A DNA stretch of 64,000 nucleotides from JAJYSO01 sp964495935. GTDB taxonomy: Bacteria > Bacteroidota > Bacteroidia > Flavobacteriales > Flavobacteriaceae. Below the pieces are notes generated by a model. It worked only from the letters and a program-made list of their open reading frames with translations. It was not told the origin of the DNA and did not search any database. The stretch is taken from assembly GCA_964495935.1 (NCBI GenBank), contig CAZBXQ010000001.1, positions 62,001 through 126,000 of the forward strand. The letters are read 5' to 3'. The translations under genes were made by a program, and so were the position numbers. This document shows positions 1 through 8,424 of the stretch, piece after piece (the stretch's first letter is position 1; the number at the start of each line of letters is the position of its first letter).

Positions 1-539
1 GCGTCTTCATCTCCTGATATCAGTTTATTTTTAACCGACATATACTGTCCTAAACGAACTCCAAGATCGGGGTGCAACCATCTAAAAAGCCATTTCGCAA
101 TCGGATTGGTAAACACTTTTTTCATGCGTTTATACCCTTTGTCCCCCGGCCCCAAACCATCACCGTGCCCGATTAAAAATCGTCGTTCATTAAACACAAA
201 CTCCTGAGGCTGGTGATACACGGGAATATGCAGTTCTTCTTCAAAATAATCATGCATCCACAAATCATGATTCCCCACAAAAAAGTGAATCGGTGTACCA
301 CCATCGCGAATCTCGCCCAACTTCCCCAAAACACGTACAAATCCCTTGGGAACAACGGTCTTATACTCAAACCAAAAATCAAATAAATCCCCCAGCAAAA
401 AAATAACGGCAGCATCCTCCCGGACTTCTTCCAGCCATCGTAAAAAACGTTTCTCCCGAGATTTGCTTTCGGCTTTAGTGGGGGCTCCTAAATGATTATC
501 ACTCGAAAAATAAATACGTTTACCCTCAGGAATCTGCAC
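1..539 (-). CDS. lpxH: UDP-2,3-diacylglucosamine diphosphatase, LpxH-like (partial, C-terminus outside window)
   Basis: A calcineurin-like metallophosphoesterase that would cleave UDP-2,3-diacylglucosamine to lipid X in lipid A synthesis at the inner membrane. The visible 179 residues carry the ordered metal motifs SSDNHLG, LLGDLFDFW, GNHDLW and IGHGDGLGPGD, which match the LpxH family. The gene runs off the left edge, so the C-terminus is missing here. The GTG at 539 is taken as start because a -7 element (555-562) covers the in-frame TTG at 557, so that codon would lie upstream of or at the transcription start. The 5' untranslated region would then be very short. Assignment to the Bacteroidota LpxH group is by motif and context, not by a search. 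Confidence 0.88.
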   Translation of the reverse strand, partial: MQIPEGKRIYFSSDNHLGAPTKAESKSREKRFLRWLEEVREDAAVIFLLGDLFDFWFEYKTVVPKGFVRVLGKLGEIRDGGTPIHFFVGNHDLWMHDYFEEELHIPVYHQPQEFVFNERRFLIGHGDGLGPGDKGYKRMKKVFTNPIAKWLFRWLHPDLGVRLGQYMSVKNKLISGDED

Positions 540-554
540 AGTGAAATTTTTTGA

Positions 555-562
555 CAAAGATA
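555..562 (-). promoter_or_regulatory. -7 promoter element (TATCTTTG) for lpxH
   Basis: Read on the minus strand this is TATCTTTG, a perfect match to the Bacteroidota TAnnTTTG element. It ends about 15 bases before the GTG start at 539. No convincing -33 TTG is visible at the usual spacing. Confidence 0.6.
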
Positions 563-600
563 GTGATTTTCAAAGCCTCGGGAAATGGATTCGGGAACTC

Positions 601-1947
601 TTAAATAGGCTTATCTTCAAGGAGTTCCTCCACTCTCTCCGGCTTGTGTTTGTATTTGAATAAAATTCCGAAAAGAAGGGCGACAATCAACGCATAAACA
701 GCAAAGATGTGCCAAGATGTATTCCAGCCTTCTAATTGCGTCAGTGGCGTATTCTGCTCATAGACAAAATGATTAATCACCGCTCCTGCGGCCAACATTC
801 CTATGGTAGCACCAAAACCATTGGTCATCATCATAAACAATCCCTGCGCACTGGAACGAATGTTCCTATTCGTTTCGCGATCTACATAAAGCGAACCGGA
901 GACGTTAAAAAAGTCAAAGGCTACCCCATATACCAACATTGAGAGGACAAACATCCACACTCCCGATCCCGGATCGCCCACCGCAAAAAGCCCAAACCGC
1001 AAAACCCAGGCAAACATAGAAATCAACATTACTTTCTTAATTCCAAATCGTTGTAAAAAGAAGGGAATCAGCAAGATACAGAGGGTCTCCGAAATTTGGG
1101 AGATGGACACCAAGGCATTGGCATTATTGGCTCCCCAGGTATTCTCATAGCCCTCGATCCCCTTAAAGCTGGAGATAAAGGGATTGGCATAACCATTGGT
1201 AATCTGCAAAGAAACCCCCAAAAGCATAGAAAAAATAAAGAAAATAGCCATCCGTCGGTCTTTAAAAAGGGTAAAAGCACGTAGTCCCAATGCTTCATAT
1301 AAGGATTTTTTGGTTCCTTTTTGATTGACCGGAACCTCCGGAAGGGCAAAAACATATAAAAACAAAAGAATTCCCAATACTGCCGAAACAAAGAATTGAT
1401 TATAATTATCCTGAAAGCTAATAAATCCTGCTCCGCCAGAGAAGTTCAAGGTAAACAGTCCGTCCTTCATACCGGCAAAGTTGACAAACCACATGGCAAA
1501 GATAAACCCTACGGTTCCAATCGTCCGGATGGGAGGAAAATCTTTAATCGTATTATACCCGTTATCAACCAGAATGGCGTAGGCCGTTGAATTAGAGAGT
1601 GCTATAGTGGGCATATAAAAAGCTACACTCACGGAATACAACAAGAAAAGTTTGCCAAACTGTACATCGACACCGGCCGACAGTCCGTAAAATCCCGCCC
1701 ATCCCAAAAAAACTGCGGCAATCAGGTGACAAAAGCCCAGTAATTTCTGGGCCGGTATCCAGCGGTCGGCAACAATTCCCATCAACGCCGGCATAAAAAT
1801 AGAAACGATTCCCTGCATCGCATAAAACAGTCCTATTTTCGGCCCCAGTCCCACTGAAGCCAAATATGTTCCCATCGATGTAAGATAGGCTCCCCAAACT
1901 GCAAATTGGAGAAAATTCATGATCGTCAAACGTAGCTTTATGCTCAT
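601..1947 (-). CDS. Nucleoside permease, MFS nucleoside:H+ symporter family
   Basis: A 448-residue polytopic inner-membrane protein with about twelve hydrophobic segments. The N-terminus (MSIKLRLTIMNFLQFAVWGAY) and the segment GIVADRWIPAQKLLGF resemble the NupG/XapB nucleoside:H+ symporter family, which takes up nucleosides with protons. The length is close to bacterial NupG-type proteins. It lies tail-to-head behind lpxH, about 60 bases away, on the same strand; lpxH has its own -7 element, so they are probably separate units. No nucleoside metabolism gene is adjacent. Substrate is inferred from the family only. Confidence 0.82.
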   Translation of the reverse strand: MSIKLRLTIMNFLQFAVWGAYLTSMGTYLASVGLGPKIGLFYAMQGIVSIFMPALMGIVADRWIPAQKLLGFCHLIAAVFLGWAGFYGLSAGVDVQFGKLFLLYSVSVAFYMPTIALSNSTAYAILVDNGYNTIKDFPPIRTIGTVGFIFAMWFVNFAGMKDGLFTLNFSGGAGFISFQDNYNQFFVSAVLGILLFLYVFALPEVPVNQKGTKKSLYEALGLRAFTLFKDRRMAIFFIFSMLLGVSLQITNGYANPFISSFKGIEGYENTWGANNANALVSISQISETLCILLIPFFLQRFGIKKVMLISMFAWVLRFGLFAVGDPGSGVWMFVLSMLVYGVAFDFFNVSGSLYVDRETNRNIRSSAQGLFMMMTNGFGATIGMLAAGAVINHFVYEQNTPLTQLEGWNTSWHIFAVYALIVALLFGILFKYKHKPERVEELLEDKPI

Positions 1948-2245
1948 AACATGATTTTAATAACGGTATATTGGCTTTCATCAAGTAGTTTCCTGAACCG
2001 TAATCAACAAAGCCTGCCTTCTGAATCCGGCTCGCTCCCTTCTTCCTTGCTAAGAATCAGCAAATCAACGCTATATCCATATAGCAATACATATTCCTAA
2101 AATAGCTGATTATCAATATTTTGCTCAAAGAAAATAAAAAGACAATTCCTCCATAGATTTTATCGAGCTAAAGTAATGTAAATTCAACAAATCATAAAAT
2201 TTATTAAAAATTACCCGAGTAAAAATTTTAACTGCATCTTTGCAT

Positions 2246-2360
2246 CCCGGCAGATGGACTACCATGATCCCGCTGTATTCAACGATTTATAGAGGAGCGG
2301 GAGTACTACCGTACTAAAGATTGATGAATGGCAGCCTATCTCCTCCTCGCCGGAAAATTT
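2246..2360 (+). ncRNA. Candidate structured small RNA upstream of rnr (compact, 6S-Flavo-like size; unverified)
   Basis: About 115 bases fold into nested stems. CCGGC (2247-2251) pairs with GCCGG (2349-2353), AGATGG (2252-2257) with CTATCT (2336-2341), and CCAT (2262-2265) with ATGG (2328-2331). Inside are two hairpins: CCCGCT/AGCGGG (2269-2274 with 2296-2301) and AGTAC-TACC-GTACT (2302-2315). A near -7 element, CATCTTTG, sits at 2235-2242, and the closing stem is followed by AAAATTTT. No open reading frame of substance occupies the stretch on the plus strand. The size and single long-stem layout would suit a flavobacterial 6S-type RNA, but I cannot match a consensus. It could also be an rnr leader structure. 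Confidence 0.4.
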
Positions 2361-2389
2361 TGAATCGTATTGAGGAGATCTAAAAATCA

Positions 2390-2421
2390 TTGGGGGAAGA
2401 ACTAATATTTTACTATTTTCG
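2390..2421 (+). promoter_or_regulatory. Possible rnr promoter (-33 TTG, -7 TATTTTCG)
   Basis: TTG at 2390-2392 is followed after 21 bases by TATTTTCG at 2414-2421, one mismatch from TAnnTTTG. It lies about 110 bases upstream of the chosen rnr start. Weak alone, but it is the best candidate between the small RNA and rnr. Confidence 0.35.
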
Positions 2422-2528
2422 CATCGCTGTCTCTCCTTCCGTTTTCGTTCCCCTTTCAAAATATCATATTACGATTCTACATATATATCATAATGACCCG
2501 TAGAATCTTCAGCAATAACAACTCGTAC

Positions 2529-4724
2529 ATGTCAAGAAAAAAGAAAAAGCACAATACCAAACGCAACTCCTCCAAAAGACAGAATTTTTCTAAACGTATT
2601 CTGTCTGTTCTTCGAAGGAATCCTAAAAAGCCGCTGAATTACAAACAAATCGCTGCCCGATTGGAGGTCGAAGATCATCATGCTCGAGATCAAATTATTA
2701 AAGATCTCGCTCATCTCGCAGGAAAAAATAAAATCGATCCGGTAGGTCATGGAAAATTCAAAATTGCCGGTCTTCCTAATTATTATGAAGGCGTATTAGA
2801 CATGACCACCTCAGGAAACGGTTATGTCATTGTAGAAGAACTTTCACAAGATATTTTTATCCCGCATAAAAGGCTTAATCACGCTCTCGATGGCGATGAA
2901 GTACAGGTCTTTCTATTCGATCATACCCACAAGAAAAAATTGGAGGGAGAAATCACCCGGGTCCTCCATCGCAAAAAAACCACCTTTGTCGGGATCTTGC
3001 GGCTTCAATCTACCTTTGGCTTTGTTGAGGTGGGCAATCCGAAAATGTACACCGATATTTTTGTTCCCCGAAATCGGATCAAGCAGGCAAAAGACGGAGA
3101 AATGGTTCAGGTCGAAATCGAAAAATGGTCAAACCGGACAGATTCCCCCAAGGGAAAAGTGCTCAAGGTACTCGGGCAACCCGGAACCCATGAAACTACG
3201 ATGCAAGCCATACTGGCCGAAAGTGGACTTGCCAACGGAGAATTTCCAAAGGAAGTAGAAGAATATGCCAATCGTCTCGATACCCGCATCCACTCCGAAG
3301 AAATTAAAAAACGAAAAGACCTCCGAAAAATACTCACCTTGACCATCGACCCCCGGGATTCCAAAGATTTTGACGACGCCTTGAGCTTTCAAAAGCTTAA
3401 CAACGGAAATTATCAAGTTGGCGTTCACATCGCCGATGTCTCACACTATGTAAAACCCGATAGTGTTTTGGATCAAGAAGCCTATTCCCGGGGAAACTCC
3501 ATCTATTTGGTAGATCGAACGATCCCAATGCTTCCGGAGGTTCTCTCCAACAAAGCCTGTTCGCTGCGCCCCGACGAGGATAAATATACCTTTTCGGCCC
3601 TCTTTGAACTCAATAACAAAGCAGAACTCAAGAACTCCTGGTTCGGAAAAACCGTCACCCGCAGTAATGCCCGTTTCTCGTATGAAGAATCCCAATACAT
3701 TCTGGACACTCAAAATGCTGAAATCCCTGCAGAAATTTCGAGAACCTCCACATCCTACAGCATTGACAACAGCCTTGTCGAGGCTCATATTGCGCTAAAC
3801 AAACTGGCGAAAACCTTGCGTGCGCAACGGATCTCCAACGGTGCTATCACCTTCGATTCCACCGAAGTCAAGTTTACACTCAATGCCGACAATGCCCCTA
3901 CCGGAATATATTTCAAAAAACAAAAAGCTGCCAACAACCTGATTGAGGAGTTTATGTTACTGGCCAATCGTACCGTATCCGAATTTATCAGTAAAAAGAA
4001 ACCGCCCAAGACCTTTGTGTACCGCTGTCATGACGAACCGGATGGAGAAAAATTAGTCGCTCTAAAAGACTTGGTGGGGCAATTTGGGTATCAGCTCAAC
4101 CTTAAATCTCAAAAATCCACAACCCAATCCCTCAATAAGTTACTCCATGATGTAAACGGAAAAAAAGAGGAAAACTTAGTCAGTACCTTGGCCGTACGCT
4201 CCATGAGCAAAGCCTATTACAGCACCAAAAACATAGGCCATTATGGACTTGCATTCCAATATTATTCTCATTTCACGGCTCCCATTCGTCGGTACTCCGA
4301 TATCCTCGCTCATCGCCTGTTGCAACGATATCTTGACAATCAACCCTCCGTTTCGGCCGAAGTCTATGAACCCCTTTGCAAACACTGCAGTGAGATGGAA
4401 CGCTTTGCCGTCGAAGCCGAACGGGATTCGGTAAAATATATGCAGGTCAAGTTTATGCAAAACTACAAGGGACAAACCTTTAAAGGAGTGATCTCGGGAG
4501 TTACTGATTTTGGTTTGTTTGTTGAAATCATCGAAAACAAATGTGAAGGGCTCATTCGATTACGCGATCTTCGGGAGGATCACTTCGACTATAAAGAAGA
4601 AAAATATGCCGTCGTAGGTCGTCATACCGGAAAAATGTACCAACTGGGGGATGAAATTTTCATTCGTGTCAAAGGAACAGACCTGGTCAAACGGAATCTG
4701 GATTTTGAAATGGCCGAATCTTAA
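2529..4724 (+). CDS. rnr: Ribonuclease R
   Basis: A 731-residue processive 3'-to-5' exoribonuclease of the RNase II/R family that degrades structured RNA in the cytoplasm. The order is a basic Lys/Arg/Asn-rich N-terminus, a winged-helix-like segment, cold-shock OB domains, the RNB catalytic domain with IDPRDSKDFDDAL at about residues 271-283 (catalytic aspartates), and a C-terminal S1 domain starting near residue 650 (GVISGVTDFGLFVEI). I prefer ATG 2529 (MSRKKKKHN) to the in-frame ATG at 2493, because family members usually begin at such a short basic sequence. It is followed after about 60 bases by a strong independent promoter, so it is probably monocistronic. Confidence 0.95.
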   Translation: MSRKKKKHNTKRNSSKRQNFSKRILSVLRRNPKKPLNYKQIAARLEVEDHHARDQIIKDLAHLAGKNKIDPVGHGKFKIAGLPNYYEGVLDMTTSGNGYVIVEELSQDIFIPHKRLNHALDGDEVQVFLFDHTHKKKLEGEITRVLHRKKTTFVGILRLQSTFGFVEVGNPKMYTDIFVPRNRIKQAKDGEMVQVEIEKWSNRTDSPKGKVLKVLGQPGTHETTMQAILAESGLANGEFPKEVEEYANRLDTRIHSEEIKKRKDLRKILTLTIDPRDSKDFDDALSFQKLNNGNYQVGVHIADVSHYVKPDSVLDQEAYSRGNSIYLVDRTIPMLPEVLSNKACSLRPDEDKYTFSALFELNNKAELKNSWFGKTVTRSNARFSYEESQYILDTQNAEIPAEISRTSTSYSIDNSLVEAHIALNKLAKTLRAQRISNGAITFDSTEVKFTLNADNAPTGIYFKKQKAANNLIEEFMLLANRTVSEFISKKKPPKTFVYRCHDEPDGEKLVALKDLVGQFGYQLNLKSQKSTTQSLNKLLHDVNGKKEENLVSTLAVRSMSKAYYSTKNIGHYGLAFQYYSHFTAPIRRYSDILAHRLLQRYLDNQPSVSAEVYEPLCKHCSEMERFAVEAERDSVKYMQVKFMQNYKGQTFKGVISGVTDFGLFVEIIENKCEGLIRLRDLREDHFDYKEEKYAVVGRHTGKMYQLGDEIFIRVKGTDLVKRNLDFEMAES

Positions 4725-4762
4725 GAAAATCACCCGGTTTTACTATTTCCCGGTTTTCTGGT

Positions 4763-4791
4763 TTGTGAAATTTATGAAAAGGTTATATTTG
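4763..4791 (+). promoter_or_regulatory. Promoter of the M28 peptidase gene
   Basis: TTG at 4763-4765 (within GTTTG), an 18-base spacer, and TATATTTG at 4784-4791: a textbook Bacteroidota -33/-7 pair. The start site would be around 4796-4798, giving a leader of roughly 35 bases to ATG 4832. Confidence 0.75.
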
Positions 4792-4831
4792 TTTATTCGC
4801 TAAAAAAATTAACATGCAATACCACTCATTT

Positions 4832-6409
4832 ATGAAAAAAGTATCGTTACTGTTTCTGTTGGTCTTTTTGCCGTTTGTAATGATGGCACAAACCGATGAA
4901 CAAAAAAAAGTCATTCAAAACATTGTAAACGAAGTCAATCAAAACTCGGAGCAGGAACTCAAACAAAATGCCCATGAGCTCCTCGATATGATTGGACCGC
5001 GTCTGGTGGGAACCCCACAAATGAAGCAAGCCCATGACTGGGCCATCAAAAAATACCACTCCTACGGAATCGATGCAGAACTACAGGAATGGGGGAAATG
5101 GAAGGCCTGGAAACGGGGAATTACTCATATTGACATGATTGCCCCGTACACCAAATCCTTGACCGGAACACAACTGGCCTGGAATCCGGGGACTTCAAAA
5201 AAAGGGGTGACAGCCGAGGTAACCGTTATCCCGGAGGTAAAAGATGAAGAAGAATTTAAGACTTGGTTAAACTCGGTAAAGGGAAAATTTGTAATGGTTT
5301 CTCAAAATCAACCTACAGGTCGGCCGCAACACGATTGGGATGAATGGGGAACAGAAGAATCTAAAGCCAAAATCAAAGAAGAACAAAAAGAAACGACCCG
5401 AGCCTGGAACGAAAACCTCAAACGTACGGGATTAGTCAAAAGGCCCGGATTACGAGGTCTGTCAAAGCTTATCGAAGCCCTTGAAGAGGCCGGTGCAGCA
5501 GGAATTATCAGCAGTTATTGGTCGAACGGTTTCGGAACTAATAAAATCTTCTTTGCCGAGACCAAAAAGATACCAACAGTCAGCTTGGAATTAGAAGATT
5601 ACACTCTTCTCTACCGCATGCTCGAACACGAAACCGTACCAAAATTACATATTGTAGCAGAATCTGAAGATTTGGGCGAAACCCCCACTTACAATACGAT
5701 AGGTCGGATAGAAGGAACTGAAAAACCTAATGAATACGTGATGCTGTCGGCTCATTTCGACTCTTGGGACGGGGGTACGGGAGCCACTGATAACGGATCG
5801 GGAACCCTGTTAATGATGGAAGTCATGCGTATTTTAAAGAAATTCTATCCCAACCCCAAACGAACTATCTTGGTGGGCCATTGGGAGGCCGAGGAAGAGG
5901 GTTTAAACGGTTCTTCAGCCTTTGTACAAGATCATCCGGAAATTGTCGATCATATTCAGGCCTTGTTCAATCAGGATAACGGCACGGGTCGGATTATGAG
6001 CATCAATGGATCGGGATTCTTAAATTCTTATAATTACCTCTCGCGCTGGCTCGCTGCCGTTCCCGATCAGGTTCAAGAGGTAAAGACCGATTTTCCCGGA
6101 ACTCCGGCCATGGGCGGTACCGATCATGCCTCTTTTGTACGGGCAGGTGCCCCCGCATTCAACCTGAGTGCGCTCAGCTGGAGCTACTGGAATTATACCT
6201 GGCATACCAACCGGGATACCTACGACAAGATTGTATGGGAAGATTTAAAAAACAACGTGATTTTAACAGCTGTTTTAGCTTATATGGCGGCCGAAGATCC
6301 AGAGACTACTTCCCGGGAAAAAATCGTACTCCCGATCGATAAAAAAACAGGAGCACCAAAAGCCTGGCCGGAACCGCGCAATCCAGAACGAGCAGGCGGT
6401 TTAGATTAA
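4832..6409 (+). CDS. Secreted M28-family zinc aminopeptidase/carboxypeptidase with PA domain
   Basis: A 525-residue exported peptidase. MKKVSLLFLLVFLPFVMMAQ at the N-terminus is a clear signal peptide, which favours ATG 4832 over the in-frame ATG at 4814. A protease-associated (PA) insert spans about residues 130-270. The M28 zinc site follows in order: AHFDSWDGG (His-X-Asp, near 307), DNGSG, HWEAEEEG (Glu-Glu, near 350), NQDNGTG (Asp, near 380) and GTDHASF (His, near 430). It would hydrolyse peptides in the periplasm or outside the cell. It has its own promoter and a strong terminator, so it is a single-gene unit. The exact substrate is not predictable. Confidence 0.92.
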   Translation: MKKVSLLFLLVFLPFVMMAQTDEQKKVIQNIVNEVNQNSEQELKQNAHELLDMIGPRLVGTPQMKQAHDWAIKKYHSYGIDAELQEWGKWKAWKRGITHIDMIAPYTKSLTGTQLAWNPGTSKKGVTAEVTVIPEVKDEEEFKTWLNSVKGKFVMVSQNQPTGRPQHDWDEWGTEESKAKIKEEQKETTRAWNENLKRTGLVKRPGLRGLSKLIEALEEAGAAGIISSYWSNGFGTNKIFFAETKKIPTVSLELEDYTLLYRMLEHETVPKLHIVAESEDLGETPTYNTIGRIEGTEKPNEYVMLSAHFDSWDGGTGATDNGSGTLLMMEVMRILKKFYPNPKRTILVGHWEAEEEGLNGSSAFVQDHPEIVDHIQALFNQDNGTGRIMSINGSGFLNSYNYLSRWLAAVPDQVQEVKTDFPGTPAMGGTDHASFVRAGAPAFNLSALSWSYWNYTWHTNRDTYDKIVWEDLKNNVILTAVLAYMAAEDPETTSREKIVLPIDKKTGAPKAWPEPRNPERAGGLD

Positions 6410-6430
6410 CCTTCTAAAGAACATTCCCGA

Positions 6431-6465
6431 AGCGGCAGAATTAAAAATAATCTGCCGCTTTTTTT
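6431..6465 (+). terminator. Intrinsic terminator after the M28 peptidase
   Basis: AGCGGCAGA (6431-6439) pairs perfectly with TCTGCCGCT (6451-6459) and is followed by seven T. The T-run merges directly into TATCTTGG, one mismatch from a -7 element for the next gene. Confidence 0.92.
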
Positions 6466-6499
6466 GTATCTTGGAAAAGAAATCAATACGTCATTTCTC

Positions 6500-7195
6500 A
6501 TGAAAAAAATCGGATTATTAATCGGCTGTATTCTCTTATTGGGTTCTTGTTTTTCTCACAAAGCCGAAAAAATAGAAGGCGTTTACAAATATGAAAAGAA
6601 TGGTTTTACCCAGCTTTGGATTTTCACAGACGGATACACTGCACAAACCACCTATCAATCGGACGCGTATGTAAAAACCTATGGAGGCACCTATACCATG
6701 GAGAAGGGACAACTTCGGATGAAAATCGAATTTGATGATAAAAATCCTTCCAAAATCGGCACCATAAAAACCCTGGATCCCCGTTTTAAAAGTGGAAGAA
6801 ACTTCGAAGACAACGACGGCCGCATCTGGATTCGACAACCTTCTATACCGCAAGCTCTGGATGGGACCTGGAAAATCACAAAAAGAAAAGTAAACGGCGA
6901 ACTCCTCTCGATTCAACACAAAGGAACCAGAAAAACATTAAAACTCTTAAAAGATGGTTATTTTCAATGGATTGCAATAGATCCCGGCAAGAACAAGTTT
7001 TTTGGAACGGGAGGCGGGCACTACACTTTTAAAAACGGTCAGTATGCCGAAGAAATCGCCTTTTTTCAACGCGACAATAATCGAATTGGCGATACGCTAT
7101 ATTTTAAAGGGGAAATAAAGGATGGGGAATGGCATCACAGCGGAAAAAGCTCTACAGGTAATCCCATTTATGAAGTTTGGGAAAAAATTAATTAG
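6500..7195 (+). CDS. Lipoprotein of unknown function
   Basis: A 231-residue predicted lipoprotein. The N-terminus MKKIGLLIGCILLLGSC carries a lipobox (LLGS before Cys17). ATG 6500 is chosen because the in-frame TTG at 6464 lies inside the preceding terminator's T-run. The mature part shows two similar halves, each with a Gly-Thr-Tyr/Trp pattern (EGVYKYEKNG near 26, DGTWKITKRK near 117) and a later tryptophan-rich strand, which suggests a duplicated beta-rich, lipocalin-like fold. I do not recognise a named family with certainty. It ends facing the ketoacyl-ACP synthase gene with only about 60 bases between the two stops. Confidence 0.7.
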   Translation: MKKIGLLIGCILLLGSCFSHKAEKIEGVYKYEKNGFTQLWIFTDGYTAQTTYQSDAYVKTYGGTYTMEKGQLRMKIEFDDKNPSKIGTIKTLDPRFKSGRNFEDNDGRIWIRQPSIPQALDGTWKITKRKVNGELLSIQHKGTRKTLKLLKDGYFQWIAIDPGKNKFFGTGGGHYTFKNGQYAEEIAFFQRDNNRIGDTLYFKGEIKDGEWHHSGKSSTGNPIYEVWEKIN

Positions 7196-7257
7196 TGTCG
7201 CTCCGGGATATAGGGAAAACTCCTACTACAAACAAACCGCGGCCAAGGAAAGGAAGA

Positions 7258-8319
7258 TTAAAATTGATAAACCATCGCATTGATATTCATTCCTGCTCCC
7301 ACACTGGCAAAAAAGACAACATCTCCTTCTTCCACTTCATGTTTTTCAAGCTGATCCCGTCGTACCATATCCAGCAGCGTAGGTAAAGTAGCTACCGATG
7401 AGTTTCCGTATTTATGAATATTCATCGGCATGATATGCTGCGGTACCGGTCGGTTGTAAAGCTTATAAAATCGCTCAATCATGGCATCGTCCATCTTCTC
7501 ATTGGCCTGATGAATAAATATTTTTTTAACCGCATCAATAGATTGTCCACTCGCGTCAAGGCACGCTTTCATAGCTTGAGGAACCTGGATCAGCGCAAAA
7601 TTATAAATCCTTCTCCCCTTCATTTTGACATATTCCGTATCATCTTCCTCCGATCTCTTATAGGTGCATCCGGTAAACAAATAAGGGGTTTCACTATAGG
7701 TATAGGATGCCGATCTATGAGCTAAAATACCTCTATTTTCACCTTCTTTTTGCTCCAAAACGGCTGCACCTGCTCCGTCGGCAAAAATCATACTGTCGCG
7801 ATCGTGCGGATCGATAATACGAGACAAGGTTTCGGACCCGATAACCAAACATTTCCGGGCCAATCCCGCCTTGATAAAAGCCTGTGCCTGCACCATTCCT
7901 TCCAACCATCCGGGGCATCCGAAAATCACATCATAGGCCACACTGTTGTTATTCTTGATCCGGAGGTTATATTTCACTTTACAGGCAATACTGGGCACTT
8001 GGCTCAATTGATGAGAACCCTTTTTTATATCCCCAAAATTCTGACCGACAATAATATAATCCAATTCTTCAGGATTTATTCCGGCATCCTCAATAGCCCG
8101 TTGAGCCGCAATCGTAGCCAAATCCGAATTCAACTGGTCGTCATCTGCATAACGCCGTTCTTCAATTCCGGTAATCGCCTTAAACTTCTCAATGATAACC
8201 TCATTGGGATGATTAATTCGCTCTCCCTTCTGATCGTAAAATTCACGATCTAAAAAATCTGCATTTTTAATCTTATTTTTAGGGACACAGCTTCCCGTAC
8301 CGGTTATGACAATACCCAT
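7258..8319 (-). CDS. 3-oxoacyl-ACP synthase III (KAS III family)
   Basis: A 353-residue thiolase-fold enzyme that condenses an acyl-CoA starter with malonyl-ACP to begin fatty acid (or related) synthesis. The catalytic triad is visible: Cys in FGCPGW near residue 133, His in IHQANEKM near 270 and Asn in KYGNSSVAT near 305. The length fits FabH-type proteins. It stands alone, not in the usual plsX-fabH context, and the sequence FGCPGWLEG differs from the common fabH pattern around the cysteine. It may therefore be a paralogue acting on a special substrate, so I leave the symbol empty. The upstream neighbour gcvP ends in a terminator, supporting independent transcription. Confidence 0.88.
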   Translation of the reverse strand: MGIVITGTGSCVPKNKIKNADFLDREFYDQKGERINHPNEVIIEKFKAITGIEERRYADDDQLNSDLATIAAQRAIEDAGINPEELDYIIVGQNFGDIKKGSHQLSQVPSIACKVKYNLRIKNNNSVAYDVIFGCPGWLEGMVQAQAFIKAGLARKCLVIGSETLSRIIDPHDRDSMIFADGAGAAVLEQKEGENRGILAHRSASYTYSETPYLFTGCTYKRSEEDDTEYVKMKGRRIYNFALIQVPQAMKACLDASGQSIDAVKKIFIHQANEKMDDAMIERFYKLYNRPVPQHIMPMNIHKYGNSSVATLPTLLDMVRRDQLEKHEVEEGDVVFFASVGAGMNINAMVYQF

Positions 8320-8397
8320 CTTTTATGTATTCAGTTTTAACAATAGTTGGAATTATGAATTATCTACTATAAACATGCAAGATAATCTAAAATTCAT

Positions 8398-8423
8398 GAA
8401 AAAAAGAAGCAATTTTCACTTCT
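8398..8423 (-). terminator. Intrinsic terminator after gcvP
   Basis: On the minus strand AGAAGTG (8423-8417) pairs with TGCTTCT (8411-8405), including two G-U pairs, with a five-base loop and a following T-run. It lies immediately after the gcvP stop. Confidence 0.6.
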
Positions 8424-8424
8424 G

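Noticed and set aside
2259..2459. A 66-codon minus-strand frame upstream of rnr
   Set aside because: No recognisable motif and no promoter. It lies opposite the stable nested stems of the candidate RNA, which explain the sequence better.
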